From Raphanus sativus (taxonomy: Eukaryota > Streptophyta > Magnoliopsida > Brassicales > Brassicaceae), in assembly GCF_000801105.2 (NCBI RefSeq), contig NC_079515.1:36417407-36481406 (forward strand): DNA of 64,000 nt, given 5' to 3'. Below the pieces are notes generated by a model. That model worked only from the letters and a program-made list of their open reading frames with translations. It was not told the DNA's origin and ran no database searches. Shown here in pieces: positions 1 through 11,116 of this stretch (the stretch's first letter is position 1; every line of letters starts with the position of its first letter). Position numbers and translations under genes: made by a program.

Positions 1-49
1 NNNNNNNNNNNNNNNNNNNNNNNNNNNNNNNNNNNNNNNNNNNNNNNNN
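1..49. other. Assembly gap (run of N)
   Basis: Forty-nine undetermined bases open the window, so a contig join lies immediately beside the broken ERF gene. Sequence quality next to the join is uncertain. Confidence 0.99.
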
Positions 50-104
50 CACTCATTACTCTTCTTTAGGTCAAATTTTCACTCATTACATTATGTTTTA
101 AACT

Positions 105-1147
105 TTATTCATAAGACGCGATGACATCATGAAGCATCCATAAATCACCTCGGACCCGTCTCGTGGAGCTGACTCGGATGCTCCGGTGTAATACCGTCCA
201 GCTCAAGGAAAGACTCCAAGCTCGATATCTGCTGTTTCAGATCGTAGCCGTAACTCATGTTCCGAAACTCGTCTCCATTCCGACCCCAATGCACTCCCCG
301 GGAAACTGGACTGAGTCAACTCGCTCTGAGAGAAACACATAGCTTCTTCACCGGAGGCTGATTATCTTGTCGTGGAAGAGTAGGGATGGCAGGAGGGGTT
401 ATGAAGAAGATCAGGAAGTTGAGTTTGGCTTTGTCGCCGCGATACGCTTCGCCGCTACGTCATAAGCCATGGCGGCTTCCTCCGCCGTGTTGAACGTACC
501 AAGCCAGACTCTAGCGCCTTTCTCTGGGTCTCGAAATCTCTGACGCCCATTTTCCCCATGGACGCTTACGTATCCCTCTGTAAACGTTTCTTCCTCTCCT
601 TCCGTTCTCCGTCGCCGCCGGCTCCTTCTCCTGTCCGCCGCCTCTTCTTTCAACGTCACTTCCAAAGTTTTAAGATTTCAAAATGCAGTTATAACCCCTC
701 TTTTACCAGAAACTCTCAGTTAATGTCATTACCAATCTAAAAGAATATCTTGTCATCGTATTCGTGTACTTATTAAAGGTCTTGGCTACTTAACGGCTAA
801 CATAGGAAAAATTATGTCCACGAACTTCTTTTTTCCTTTTTTGATATATTAAACTTGTACATAATTTTGATGTTTAGTAAGCTTTAAGCCAGGGTCAGCT
901 TTGATTCTAAAATATATTAATAATATTGATTCATCTGAATGTTCGTATTCCTCAATATTTTCATGATTTTATCAATTTAGTAGTACCTTGTTGTTTGGTG
1001 GGAAGAAGCTTGAAGTGGAGTCAAAACCCAAAAATCGTCGCAGGCAGAAGCATCAAGCTCTGACCAGGTTCCTCCGCCGTGAGTTCCTTACTCTTTGGCC
1101 CTGGTGACGCTAGGGGCAAAATCGGAAATTACAGCACCGCCGCACAT
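105..1147 (-). pseudogene. RAP2.3: RAP2.3/ERF72-type group VII ERF, frameshifted
   Basis: AP2/ERF transcription factor of group VII, the oxygen-sensing ERFs whose MC N-terminus is an N-degron. Read from 1147, the first exon begins MCGGAVISDF, hits an in-frame stop at codon 22, and shows WSELDASACDDFW in a shifted frame. After a probable intron (about 995-670), the AP2 domain is split over two frames: [17 protein letters not shown], then after an extra [15 protein letters not shown] and [13 protein letters not shown] missing base then moves the frame to RGDKAKLNF. The C-terminal family block ([18 protein letters not shown], ending near DVIASYE, stop at 105-107) is again in other frames. At least five indels are needed to read it through. 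It sits where Arabidopsis AT3G16770 would lie. Decay is the simplest reading, but the adjacent gap makes local sequence errors possible, since several changes are single-base losses in short homopolymers. Confidence 0.85.
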
Positions 1148-2136
1148 ATTATCTGTTTGTTTCTTTTTCTCTCTGATGCTAGGTTTCAAGAGGTAGATGA
1201 CTGCGGTGGAGGTGAAGCGTATTTATAGCGAATTAAATGTTTTTATACAAGTTGACACAAAAACAAAAGCTTTCATAGTAAAGTCGGGGTGAATTTATTT
1301 AAAAGTCATAGTAATAATACTTATATTTAAAATTATACGCATAGTCATATGTTCTTTGATACACGGCAGTTACAACAAACTTAATCCAACTAACGACAAA
1401 ATTAGAAGCTTTTATCCTTTTTTTTGGGGTTCTCCGATGAAGAAACGTATGACAATAATGTCATTAACCTTTTAGTCGAATTTTGAGTGTTGCGTCCACG
1501 AGCGTGTGTAATCAATGCTTCCTAATATATAGATATAATACAAGTGAAATGGTATTCTATCATTTTCTGTATAATCTTTATCTGGAAAACAAAATGATTG
1601 AAGAACATGGATATTTTGGTAATTTGTCTGATGGTTTGGATTAGTTGAGCTAGGAAGAATTTGATTCCACTAAAAAATATTTTTTTTTCGTCAAATGGTT
1701 TAATTAAAAAACCATTATAATTGATAATATTTTCTAAGGAACAACAAATATTTTCATATTAATTAATATTCTACCACTTTATGTATTTTGGTTATTTCTT
1801 AACTTTAAAGTAGAATACATGAATTAAAATTTTAAACATTAATCTTTCTTTTCAAATACAAACAAAAAAATTGACAGAGTAACGACTAATCTGTGTAAAT
1901 ATGCATTGAACGTCTCACGTTTGTCATGCAGCGTTTCTCAAAACGTAACTGTTTCGTTCATTCACTATACTGTCGATCCACGAAAAAATCCAGACAAATT
2001 TAATCGGAAAGTTTGACTGTAAGAAAATAAAAACCGCCAGTGTTTTATAACTGCTTCGTAGAAAACATGCATGGTCAAATATTTCGTGATAAATTCAAGA
2101 ATGTAATGTATAAGAGAACCCAACTGATAATCACAA
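1148..2136. other. Intergenic, AT-rich, no gene seen
   Basis: Spacer between the broken ERF and the broken TPR gene. It would contain the ERF promoter (1148 upward) and the TPR 3' flank. I see no open frame, RNA gene or clear repeat. Confidence 0.6.
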
Positions 2137-3480
2137 TCAGCCAGCCATTTTGGTAAGGCGGTGAGCGGTGCTTCTAGCGATTCTATTCCCGGGAACTGGG
2201 ATCGATCTTCAGAATCAGAACCATACTTAGAGATCTTCAGCTCCGAGTTTGTATTTCTCCATGCTCTCGTATAACAGTACTCGTTGAACCAGAATGGTCA
2301 CATTCTTCTTGTCGTGCTCAAGTACCTGCAATCACATTTTAAAACAAAACATGAAGGAAATGTTTCCAAAGTTCATATCTGTTTATGTTCTTAGTTGTAA
2401 AAGAAACCATCTATTGAGCAAAGCATAAACAGCAATCATTTACTACCACTATGTTGACGATGCCACGACCAGAGAGCTGTTCAGTAATAGTATTCTTCTT
2501 CTACAACTTGGCTCTAAAAAATTCTATATTAACAACATATAAAATCTCACTCACATTGTATCTTAGATTCCACAAGAACCGAAACAATAGCTAGATAGAG
2601 TTCGTTCATGGATCAAGACTATGGCATCAGCAGAATGACCCTGTCTCTGGCTATCAATCCCCTTGGTCTTAGCAGATGTAGCTGATATACTCGATGGAGG
2701 TGGTGGCAGCGCATCGGTGTACCCGTATCAGCCACACCGTCAAAACTTCAAATTCCCAATCTTCAGTCTGCGGTGTAGCTGAAGATGCGCAGCTAACTCC
2801 TAATGGATCATCGATTGCACTCGAGAGGGAACAACCAAAATCAATGCTCGAGAAGCATTGAACCCGCTGATGATTTTGCAGCGTTCTGAAAATCTGCAAA
2901 AGTCTGTTGTTTCGAGTGGTTGATCCGGCAAAAGACGCCACCTGATGATTTCGATCCGAAACCAACCAAAAAACCAAACGGGTCTCGCTGTCTGAAGGAA
3001 GACCAGAGCCACTTAGGTTGCTCCCAGACAGACATACTTTTCATCGAAGGACCTGTCTGAATGCTGCTGTACACAGGAACACCGGAACTACTACAGCCGG
3101 GTTACCACCACCACTCATCGTCGAATAAACCCGAGTTGGTCCCCACGGAATAAGAGCACTTTGTTCGAACCTAAGCAGCAGTTTCTTCAACGGCACGTTT
3201 CCACTGGATTTCCCAATTGCGATATCCTATAAAGATTTCCGAACGAGCTCGAATCCTTGTTCACAATCCCTATACCATACCCGCGGGTCCGGAAGATGAA
3301 CCCCCATGTCTTACCGTGAATATCGCCGACCATTGAAGTGGGTCTACTTCCGATCTCAGATCGGAATATCGTTGCTGCTTGATGCATCCAGGAAGAAGGC
3401 TTACCAGGCTGATCGAACAAGAAGATGTTTGGCCCTTCTGGGGCAGTCAGAGGTTGGCTCGATCCAAGCCCGAGATTGAT
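2137..3480 (-). pseudogene. TPR-repeat protein, decayed (AT3G16760-like)
   Basis: Degenerate gene of a tetratricopeptide-repeat protein. The 3' end on the minus strand (about 2330-2260) reads VLEHDKKNVTILVQRVLLYE then SMEKYKLGAEDL, a typical TPR helix pair. A stop and frameshift follow, and the family-like end IARSTAHRLTKMAG with TGA at 2137-2139 is found in a shifted frame. Upstream pieces lie in different frames: KSMSVWEQPKWLWSSF (about 3030), DDPLGVS and TPQTEDWEFE (about 2800-2750), and GLGSSQPLTAPEGPNIFLFD (about 3470). I place it as the AT3G16760-type neighbour of the ERF because the order fits; only the TPR end is recognisable on its own. No start codon was identified; a C-tract lies just upstream at 3501-3510. 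Confidence 0.7.
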
Positions 3481-4106
3481 GTTTTTTTACTGATTTACCT
3501 CCCCCCCCCCACCATTATTTTCACCATTATATTTTGATTTATGCAAGCTACCACTTCGTGTATTTATTTTAGTAATTAGTTTTACAATTTTTTTTTATCT
3601 TTTTACATAGATATTTTAATATTTTATTTTATATTTTATTATAAATCAGTAAAAATTAGTGTTTCTATATATATATATATTATTTTATATTTTTCTAAAT
3701 CCATCCATATAAAATGCCACATATCTATTTCACACAAAAACGATTTTTGAATCTTATTCTTTTTTTTTTTTTTTTGAGAAAGGGCTTTCTTATTCCTTTT
3801 CTTGAATATACAAACTCGAAAAAGTAGAGAAACAGTGCCTATTACCTCAACATCTTTTAAAACCGACGTAATACTTTGGATTACTAAACCTCGCATGACA
3901 AGAGAAGAAAGAAACGCCAACAGTTTGGACTCTGGAATACATGAGCTCTGACATCTTTGGTGTTGCGTCTTCTCCAGGACCAACACGTAGTCTTTGGTAC
4001 ACAAAACAAGAGCCAAAGATAAACAAAAAGTGTAGACAACACTTGTGACTAACTTCCAAGACTCTAGATAAAGAATCTAAAGCCTAACAAACAAAAACAA
4101 AAACAG

Positions 4107-4206
4107 AAATAATTGGCATGACATAAAAGACAAGTTGCCTGCTTTGCTCTGAAGCTAAATAACTGGGATGACATATAAGACAAGCCGCCTGCTTTGCTCT
4201 GAAGCT
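4107..4206. repeat. 50-bp tandem duplication
   Basis: Two adjacent copies (4107-4156, 4157-4206) share the tail GCCTGCTTTGCTCTGAAGCT and differ at about five positions. This looks like a simple slippage or unequal exchange duplication. Confidence 0.85.
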
Positions 4207-6299
4207 CTGACTTGTCATTTTAGATAACCCCAAAACGTAAAATATTAACCCCTTGAGTTAATCATGCGTTTTATTATCAGATCATAAAACTGGTCAACTT
4301 TTTTGTTTGTTTAGATGATTTTTAAAGCTTGACTAGTTGACGTCTTATATATCAAATGAATAGTGAAAGCCAAGTAGGTAAAATGATTGAGTAATGAGAA
4401 CATTTGAGTTGAATAAAGTTTTCGTAAAATAACATGATTAATTCTAATGCGTTCGTATCGTATAGCAAAATCACTAATGAAAACATTAAAAAGAAATGTG
4501 CAAGAAAAAGCAGATAATCACGTTTGAGAAACTTGAAGAAGTTATATCAATAATATTATCTAATATATACAAACACGAGACGAAGGTTGTCGTGGATCTG
4601 TAGCGGCTTTGCTGCTTCAGGGTTTGGTCTTACGTACATTAGAGTTTTTTATCCAAGCAAAAGCAAAGGTTCGTCCTTTTTTCTTAAGTTAATAAGCATA
4701 GCTAATAGAAGAGGACAAAAAATCTTACTTTTGTTAGATACCCCCAAAACATCTCAGAGTCTAGTGGCTAGTTTCGATTTCATCTTTCTCTATGTGAATG
4801 TGTTTGTTTTGTGCTCACAGATGATGTGAATTTATACAATGGCTGCCTGCACCTTAAAACTGCTTTTTCTGCATAGGTACTGTGTCTAAGCTGTGACTTG
4901 ATGGTTTCTTTTTTTTACTTTAGTATACGAGCTGCTAATCACGCCGTTCTAGTGACCTTGTCACTCTCTGGATTTCACTTTAAAATGGCTAGTGACTCCA
5001 CAAATTAGACTGTAGTAGGTGTGGGATTTGATCAGACATTTAGGAAACTCTGTAACTGTCAGTTATGTGATTTATAGTGAAGGCATTGCCAGAGGTATTT
5101 TTTTGTTGTACAGTAAAGTGGTGTGTTCTTTTCTTTCAAGGGAATTACCTTCGAAAACTTTTAAGATTAAAAAAAGTTCATATAATGTCACACCAAGTAT
5201 AATTAGATTTATAGATATATAGAGTCGGTCCTGAGCTTAGAAAAAATGAAACATTCGCCTAAATAATGATTAATATGTATGTCGCTGTGCCTTTGATTAA
5301 GTTAAATATATGTATTGATCATCTAGTAATGTTGACAAAAAGAAAGATCATCTTCTGTAACTCAAGTCCAACGAATCCCACGGCCGGCATGTATATCTTA
5401 TACCTATAGATGCCTTGTTCGATCATCTTCTGTAACTCAAGTTGTATCAATTCAACTTACTCGTCGACTTAGATATAGTACCAAATCCATTAAATATAAG
5501 GCATAAACGTTCCACACAAAGACAACGAAACATAGCGGATTAGTATCTGACTGACTCTATGTGCCTTCATGTATCCTTTTTCAACACAGTTTTTTGGACT
5601 TCTGGGCCTTTCTTTGGTAAAACAATAAAGACTTCCGCGTCATTTGATTGACAATGGAAAATTCCCGGAAATTGTATTCTCATGATTTTTATTTTATTTC
5701 GTTTACTTTGAGTTAACATCTGCATCTTTTTTCTATTGTATCACCTTACCAACTTTTTGAATAGTGGTTTACTTATTTTTGAAGTTTTTGTCTTCAAGTT
5801 TTGATATAAAAAACTAGTCATTTATGCATATTTCTTTATGACAAACATCAACAGCAATATATAGAGTTGTTAAGGTATTTTAATGGAAATCTCTCAAGTT
5901 AAGTTTTTTTCAAAATGTAAAAACAACTTATATTATATTCGGTTAAGGATTTTCTAAAAAATAATAAGACTTTCATGTCAAAATATTTCAGTTGAGATAT
6001 TTAACATGTTTTCTTTTTACTTTTTTTTTGAGAATTCCCAAACTGATTATTAACATGAGTTGTGGTAGATAAAGTTGAAAAACCATTGGTAATGATAGTA
6101 TTTGTTTCTGGACTTGCGTACTATTCTCATTTGAAATTATTGGATTTGTATATTAGTGCAAATTGTTATTTTTCAATTGAAACGGAAAAAATGATGATTG
6201 GAGTTGGAGATGGTGCAAGTTGTTACCTTGTGAACATGAATTATTTGCACATCTCTATAATATTATTTGAGAAGTCAGTTTCCTATGTGTCGCGCTCAC

Positions 6300-8073
6300 G
6301 TTAACTCTCACGGTGGTTGATTACATTGATACCCTTAATGAATCAAAAATAGAATATTTAAATACTATAATTGATTTTTTATTTAAATTCCTTTTGTAAA
6401 ATTTTACAAATAAAATATATAATAAAAAGGAAATATTTATAAAGGCTATAAATTGAATTTAGAAAACGAAAATATATGAATAAATAATATGCTATCATTA
6501 AAAAGGAAAGTTCACAAAATAGTAATATTGTATTAAATATATTTTTAAAATAACATAAAATATACTAATAAACTACTTTCTTTATATTTTTCAAAGTAAC
6601 AGAAATAATTTTTATATATCTATCTATATTTAGATGATTACATAAAATAATTAAGTAACATAAACGGATATATTGACTAAAATCATTTATAGTTAGTATT
6701 ATTGAAATGCTATTTGTATTTCCTATATTTTGGTTACTATAATATCTTTCAATTACAACAAAAAATATCTATAAATTATACTTTACTTATATCATATGAT
6801 TTCTCAGATGCAATCACAATTTTTTCTGCTTATTTTTAAGAGATATAACGAGAAATAAAGGTTAACAATAAACATCTTTTTGATCAAATACTTATAAAAT
6901 ATTTAAAATCACACTATATACTTTAACGAGGTAAATATATTATATTTTATCATTATTAAAATTGTATGTTTTTTTAATATTAAATTTGCTTTTAAATTCA
7001 ATGTTTTTATGTTTGTGTAACTTTTTAATATAACCATAATCAGAGAAGACATGAAATTAGTTAGAATTTATAAAAATATTTTTTATTATAAATATTGATA
7101 TGAGTTCACGAGCTTTCCAAAAAGTATGAGAAGTAACTTTCTATATATCATCTTTTCTAATATAATTTATAAAATCAATATTTAATTTGATATATATTAT
7201 AAAAATACATTCACATTTAAACGATAAATAAATTAATTTGACTTGACTTAATTATAATAAAAAAATATACTTCAGCTTGAATTTGAAAGAATATATGTAA
7301 GTTAATATAGTCACAACATGAGTTACTCGACTAATCCAACTTATATCTAAAATAATAGATTTAACTATAATAAGAAAATATAATTTTGCAATAATAATTT
7401 ATTTCATAAATATAAATTATAGATGACTCAAAACACATTGACAAATGAAAATAAAATATTAATCAAATGTAACAATTTAGTTTTTTGTAAAATTTATATA
7501 TATGCATGAGACTTCAGAATATTATCATTATATTTATTTACATAATTTTGATTCAAACACTTTAGTTTATTTTTTATTTCATTTTAAGCACAATATATCT
7601 TTTTTTTTGTCAACAACAAAACAGACTCATATGGACTCTGTGAACCAAACTGGTAGCTCCGAATCTATATGAATGACGTAAGATGGTTGTTGCAGCACAA
7701 TATATCTTAAGTTATACATAATCTTCCTAAAATATAATTACATATTTAAGACAACAATGAACCTAAATGTTAATAAGAAAACTAATCAAAATTTTAATAT
7801 ATTTAGAAAAAAAAACCCGACTATAATATAATAAAAAATATTATAGTTGAATTCAGAGAAATATATGCAATCCAATATACCCAAATCATAACTAAATCGA
7901 CTGTAAAAATAAACCGACTAGACTAATATATCTAAAATCATATGTCTAATTAAAATAATATAATATTATTAATATAAATTAATTAAAAATTAAAAGTAAA
8001 TAACAATTAATTAGTATATTATATTTACTTTTAAATATTTATATCCGTGCATGAGCACGGAAAAATCACCTAG
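6300..8073 (+). mobile_element. Helitron 3' terminus (5' end not found)
   Basis: The sequence at 8044-8060 forms a short hairpin, CCGTGC-ATGA-GCACGG, followed eleven bases later by CTAG and then T (end at 8073). Rolling-circle Helitrons end with a hairpin and CTRR and insert between A and T, so this is a good 3' end on the plus strand. The AT-rich DNA upstream, without genes, is probably its non-autonomous body. I could not fix the 5' end, so the left coordinate is only indicative. Confidence 0.5.
7602..7693 (-). mobile_element. 92-bp retroposon fragment with 15-bp target duplication
   Basis: The insert is flanked by perfect repeats AGCACAATATATCTT (7587-7601 and 7694-7708). On the minus strand it ends GTTGTTGACAAAAAAAA, that is an A-tail. 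This is the structure left by target-primed reverse transcription of a short or 5'-truncated RNA. No tRNA A/B boxes are visible, so the source family is unknown. Confidence 0.8.
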
Positions 8074-8398
8074 TATATAGTATATAGTATACATACTTTA
8101 ATATCATATTATCACGTTGTGACTGGTTAGGAGGCACAAGACTTTGTCCACTTACGCGTTGAAACCACGAGTCATATTTCAATGAAGTTTACAAAACAGA
8201 TCCCAATGAATGGACATGTTTACTTTTTACAAAATGGACTTATACTAAAAAAATATAGTAACGAAGTGAATGGATTAGAGTCGGAACTATAGTAATCTCA
8301 TTTTGAGTGTTACTTACCGTGTTAAGACTCTTTAAACATGGATCCCATCGTTGGAAACTAACTGCTTGCATGTTTATAACTTTATATATATTAAGTTT

Positions 8399-8415
8399 TT
8401 TTTTTTTTTGTAAAC
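8399..8415 (-). mobile_element. Micro-retroinsert, 17 bp
   Basis: Minus strand GTTTAC plus A11, between perfect 17-bp repeats TTATATATATTAAGTTT (8382-8398, 8416-8432). Confidence 0.65.
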
Positions 8416-8994
8416 TTATATATATTAAGTTTCATTTGCGAAAATAACATGAAATCTAATTCAATCAGATAAACATACGTAACCCGACCACATAAATTAC
8501 GTTTTCTTAATAATAACTTGCATGTAAAGAAACGCAACAAATTGTTCCAAATGATGAATATCTTACATCTACGATTAGGTAGGACGAATATATTACATAC
8601 ATTCTGTTTAAGTATAAACCGGAGGAAGTTCATATTTGATCTGATCTCAGAGACATTAAGATTGGTAACCAAAGAAAGTTCTGTTAAGTCTCTATCATGT
8701 TCATGATTTTCCATGCATTGAATTTGTTATTACAGAAAGAGTCTGTAGAGATGAAAAAAGAGGAATAAAGAAAAATAAATGTGAAATAAAATTCAACATC
8801 GACGACTGACTTACGTATGTACATCTTCAGACATATCTATCTATCTAATCTATTAGCAACACATGTTACTTTATTGACTCGTTGCCTGGTCAGATTATGC
8901 CACGAGTATCTAAAATCAACCTTCGACAAAGGCTTGTTGACTTGATCAATTCTGTAATAAAATTGTAGTTATAAAGAACATCCACGTGGCAGAG

Positions 8995-9888
8995 TCACAT
9001 AGTCTGTTCTCCTCCACGCTCGATATCTGGCTCGGTCATCGGGATATGGCATCTCGACGACGGCGATAGAGGCGAAGCTCCGGCAATCGGCGAAGAAGCG
9101 TTTCTCCGATCTCTGCTCAACATCCGAGTGAAAGATAACATCCGGCTCATCGGCGACCTAAACGGCGAGTTTTGAGTCGAAGCGTGTTCAAACTCGCTCA
9201 AGTTCCTCCTCGGCACCTCAATCGCCGAAGGTTTTCTCCCCGAATCTCGGGGTTCATCCCTCAATCCAGAGCTCGAACCCGGTTCGGTTTCAGAAACCGG
9301 TTCAGGAGAAATCGTGATAACCACTTGCTCCTCCTCCTCCGCCGCCGCCATTGGTGTTTCACTAACGGCGTGAGGCTCGACGAGAGAGCGGCAGAGAGGA
9401 CAGGTGGAATGAGAGTGAAACCACATATCGATGCAGTCGACATGAAAAGTGTGTTTACAGCTCGGCAGAACCCGACCCGACTCTGTCTCTTCGAACTCGG
9501 AGAGACAGACGGCGCACTCGATCGGCTCCTTGTGCGTCGCGTGGGAGAAAGCGAAAACGGGGAGAGATTTTATGACGGTGGGGTCGAGACCACGCGTGGC
9601 GGTTACGGTGGAAGGTTCGTCGGCGGTGAAGAACACCATTGTAGCGCGGCGGTTACGGCGGCGGAGGTGGCGTCTGCGAGCGCGGAGGAGATACCAGCGA
9701 GCGTATAGATGGAGGAAGACCATTAGAACGACGACGAAGAAGAGGATTGCAATGGCGCTTATCATGATCTTGCTGCTCATGGCGTAGGTTCGAGAAGGAG
9801 ACTTGGTTGCTTCGGGCATGACCATTGGATCCTGGTCGTTCAAGTTCATCATAATGGTGGCGACTGAGAGATTCAGAGAGAGAGACAA
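8995..9888 (-). CDS. ATL2: RING-H2 E3 ubiquitin ligase, ATL family (ATL2-like)
   Basis: Intronless 297-residue ATL protein, a membrane-anchored E3 that passes ubiquitin from E2 to targets; ATL2-type genes respond early to elicitors such as chitin. One hydrophobic helix spans residues 41-61 and is followed by a basic stretch (69-81). The GLD signature is at 100-102, and the RING-H2 finger at 125-166 has the order C-C-C-H-H-C-C-C (ECAVC, CKHTFHVDC, CPLC) with the ATL Pro before the last Cys pair. The tail is Ser/Arg-rich and low complexity. Met1 is used because a TATA-like element lies 89-95 bp upstream; Met14 or later Met codons are possible starts. It is in the AT3G16720 position between the TPR fossil and SWEET16. 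The opposite strand also stays open here, as often in GC-rich plant genes, and is ignored. Confidence 0.95.
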   Translation of the reverse strand: MSLSLNLSVATIMMNLNDQDPMVMPEATKSPSRTYAMSSKIMISAIAILFFVVVLMVFLHLYARWYLLRARRRHLRRRNRRATMVFFTADEPSTVTATRGLDPTVIKSLPVFAFSHATHKEPIECAVCLSEFEETESGRVLPSCKHTFHVDCIDMWFHSHSTCPLCRSLVEPHAVSETPMAAAEEEEQVVITISPEPVSETEPGSSSGLRDEPRDSGRKPSAIEVPRRNLSEFEHASTQNSPFRSPMSRMLSFTRMLSRDRRNASSPIAGASPLSPSSRCHIPMTEPDIERGGEQTM

Positions 9889-9976
9889 AGCGAGTCAATT
9901 GGTAAAGAAAGTTTGTGTTTTAAAGACTAGTAGCGAGAGAGACGTGAGAAACTGCAACGTAATTACTCGTTGGAAC

Positions 9977-9983
9977 TTTTATA
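9977..9983 (-). promoter_or_regulatory. TATA box of the ATL2-like gene
   Basis: TATAAAA on the minus strand, 89-95 bp upstream of the ATG. This is a plausible distance for a leader of about 60 bases. Confidence 0.5.
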
Positions 9984-10113
9984 AGACGACGCCAATGTTA
10001 ACGCGTCAATGTTATCGTTGACCATTCTACTACCCTTACTCTTTTTATCTTTTCTCATTTACTGTACTAGTTACTCTGCTCTTTGATATTCAGTAAAGTC
10101 TTGGATCTAGCTT

Positions 10114-10132
10114 TTTATTTTTTCTGTGCAAC
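10114..10132 (-). mobile_element. Micro-retroinsert, 19 bp
   Basis: Minus strand GTTGCACAGAAAAAATAAA, between perfect 17-bp repeats AGTCTTGGATCTAGCTT (10097-10113, 10133-10149). Confidence 0.7.
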
Positions 10133-10253
10133 AGTCTTGGATCTAGCTTATCCAACATTTCCATCACTAAATCCCCTAACTACACTAGTTATGTAAGTCA
10201 CTGGCTCAACAACTTTTTTGACGAATATTTACGGTACTAAATGTTGTAGGCTA

Positions 10254-10269
10254 GGTCGTTCAAAAAAAA
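10254..10269 (+). mobile_element. Micro-retroinsert, 16 bp
   Basis: GGTCGTTC plus A8 on the plus strand, between perfect 15-bp repeats AAATGTTGTAGGCTA (10239-10253, 10270-10284). Confidence 0.65.
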
Positions 10270-10324
10270 AAATGTTGTAGGCTACAAAATAAATTAAAAG
10301 AATCTTCCACATTACCAGCTAACA

Positions 10325-11116
10325 TCTATCTTATTAAAACAGAAGTACACTTATAGAATACCTCTTAGTTTTCAGTGTTATTTACAATTGCATACCACTG
10401 AGAATTAAATTGAATTTTCTATTTTAATGCTTGTCTTTTTCAGTTATATTAATGTATTTCTTTTTCTTTCCTATTTTAATGCTTGTCTTTTTCAATTAGA
10501 TTAATGTGTTTTTTTTCCTATTTTAATGTTTGTCTTTTAGTTAGATTAATGTATTTTGTTTTTTATTCTTCAACAATTAATGATATTTTAAAATTGTCTT
10601 TTTTTTGTCAACTTAAAGTTGTCTAAACTATTTAAAAATATAAAAATAGTCAAAAATAAACATATAAAGTAGATAAACAATAATCATACACCAAAAATAT
10701 TTAAAATATATATTTATTCTCCATCCAAATATTGAAGTTCAACCTGTTTTTTAATTTTTAATTTAAGTATTTTGGCTTACATTACTCAAATTTATATGTT
10801 TTGAGAAATTTAAAGTATACATAAATTTTGAAATTTTTAAAATAATTCAAACGAGTTATCTGTATCCGAACCGAACCCGCAAATACATGAATCAAACCGA
10901 AACCAAAATTTATAAATATTTGAATATTGCTGAAATCTTTAAACTCGGGAATCTCAAATCAAAATAGATTTTAACCGAATCAGTAGGTATCTAAATACAC
11001 ATCCCTAACGTAGTCAATGTAAAACGATCAAGTATTACAAATACATTATTTAATATAAATAAATAAAAACTAAAACAGAAAATTAATACATGTACAATCG
11101 CACGGGTCAAGATCTG
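10325..11116 (+). mobile_element. Non-autonomous Helitron, about 0.8 kb
   Basis: The left end TCTATCTTATTAAAACAGAA follows an A and resembles the conserved 5' end of crucifer Helitrons, which start with TC. The right end has a short GC-rich stem region (CAATCGCACGGG) followed by GATCTGT, a likely decayed CTAG-T. The inside is AT-rich and carries the CCGAACCGAACCC-type stretch common in dispersed Brassica repeats. No Rep/helicase is present. It is 0.8-1.9 kb upstream of the SWEET16 gene. Confidence 0.55.
10600..10612 (-). mobile_element. Micro-retroinsert, 13 bp, inside the Helitron
   Basis: Minus strand GTTGAC plus A7, between 12-bp repeats TTAAAATTGTCT (10588-10599) and TTAAAGTTGTCT (10613-10624), one mismatch. 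It shares the GTTGAC-A(n) end with the insert at 7602. Confidence 0.5.

Larger units (their letters stand above)
3481..8994. other. 5.5-kb AT-rich spacer with repeats
   Basis: No supportable gene. The spacer contains a 50-bp tandem duplication (4107-4206), a partial direct repeat GATCATCTTCTGTAACTCAA at about 5346 and 5421, a very AT-rich block (6.3-8.0 kb) ending in a Helitron-type terminus at 8073, and two small retroposon-like inserts (7602, 8399). A minus-strand stretch near 4020-3830 and a plus-strand stretch at 4587-4829 stay open for 60-80 codons, but nothing in them is recognisable. Confidence 0.6.

Noticed and set aside
3639..4059. Minus-strand frames with Leu/Cys-rich products
   Set aside because: Overlap different frames of AT-rich DNA with poly-T and no recognised domain; kept only as unassigned spacer.
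5220..5290. End of a hAT-type repeat (GAGTCGGTCCTGAGCTTAGA)
   Set aside because: The sequence resembles a known crucifer repeat end, but no partner terminus was found, so no element could be bounded.
9172..9787. Long plus-strand frames opposite the ATL2-like gene
   Set aside because: They are the antisense of a GC-rich coding exon; their Arg-rich products have no family resemblance, while the minus strand has TM, GLD and RING-H2.
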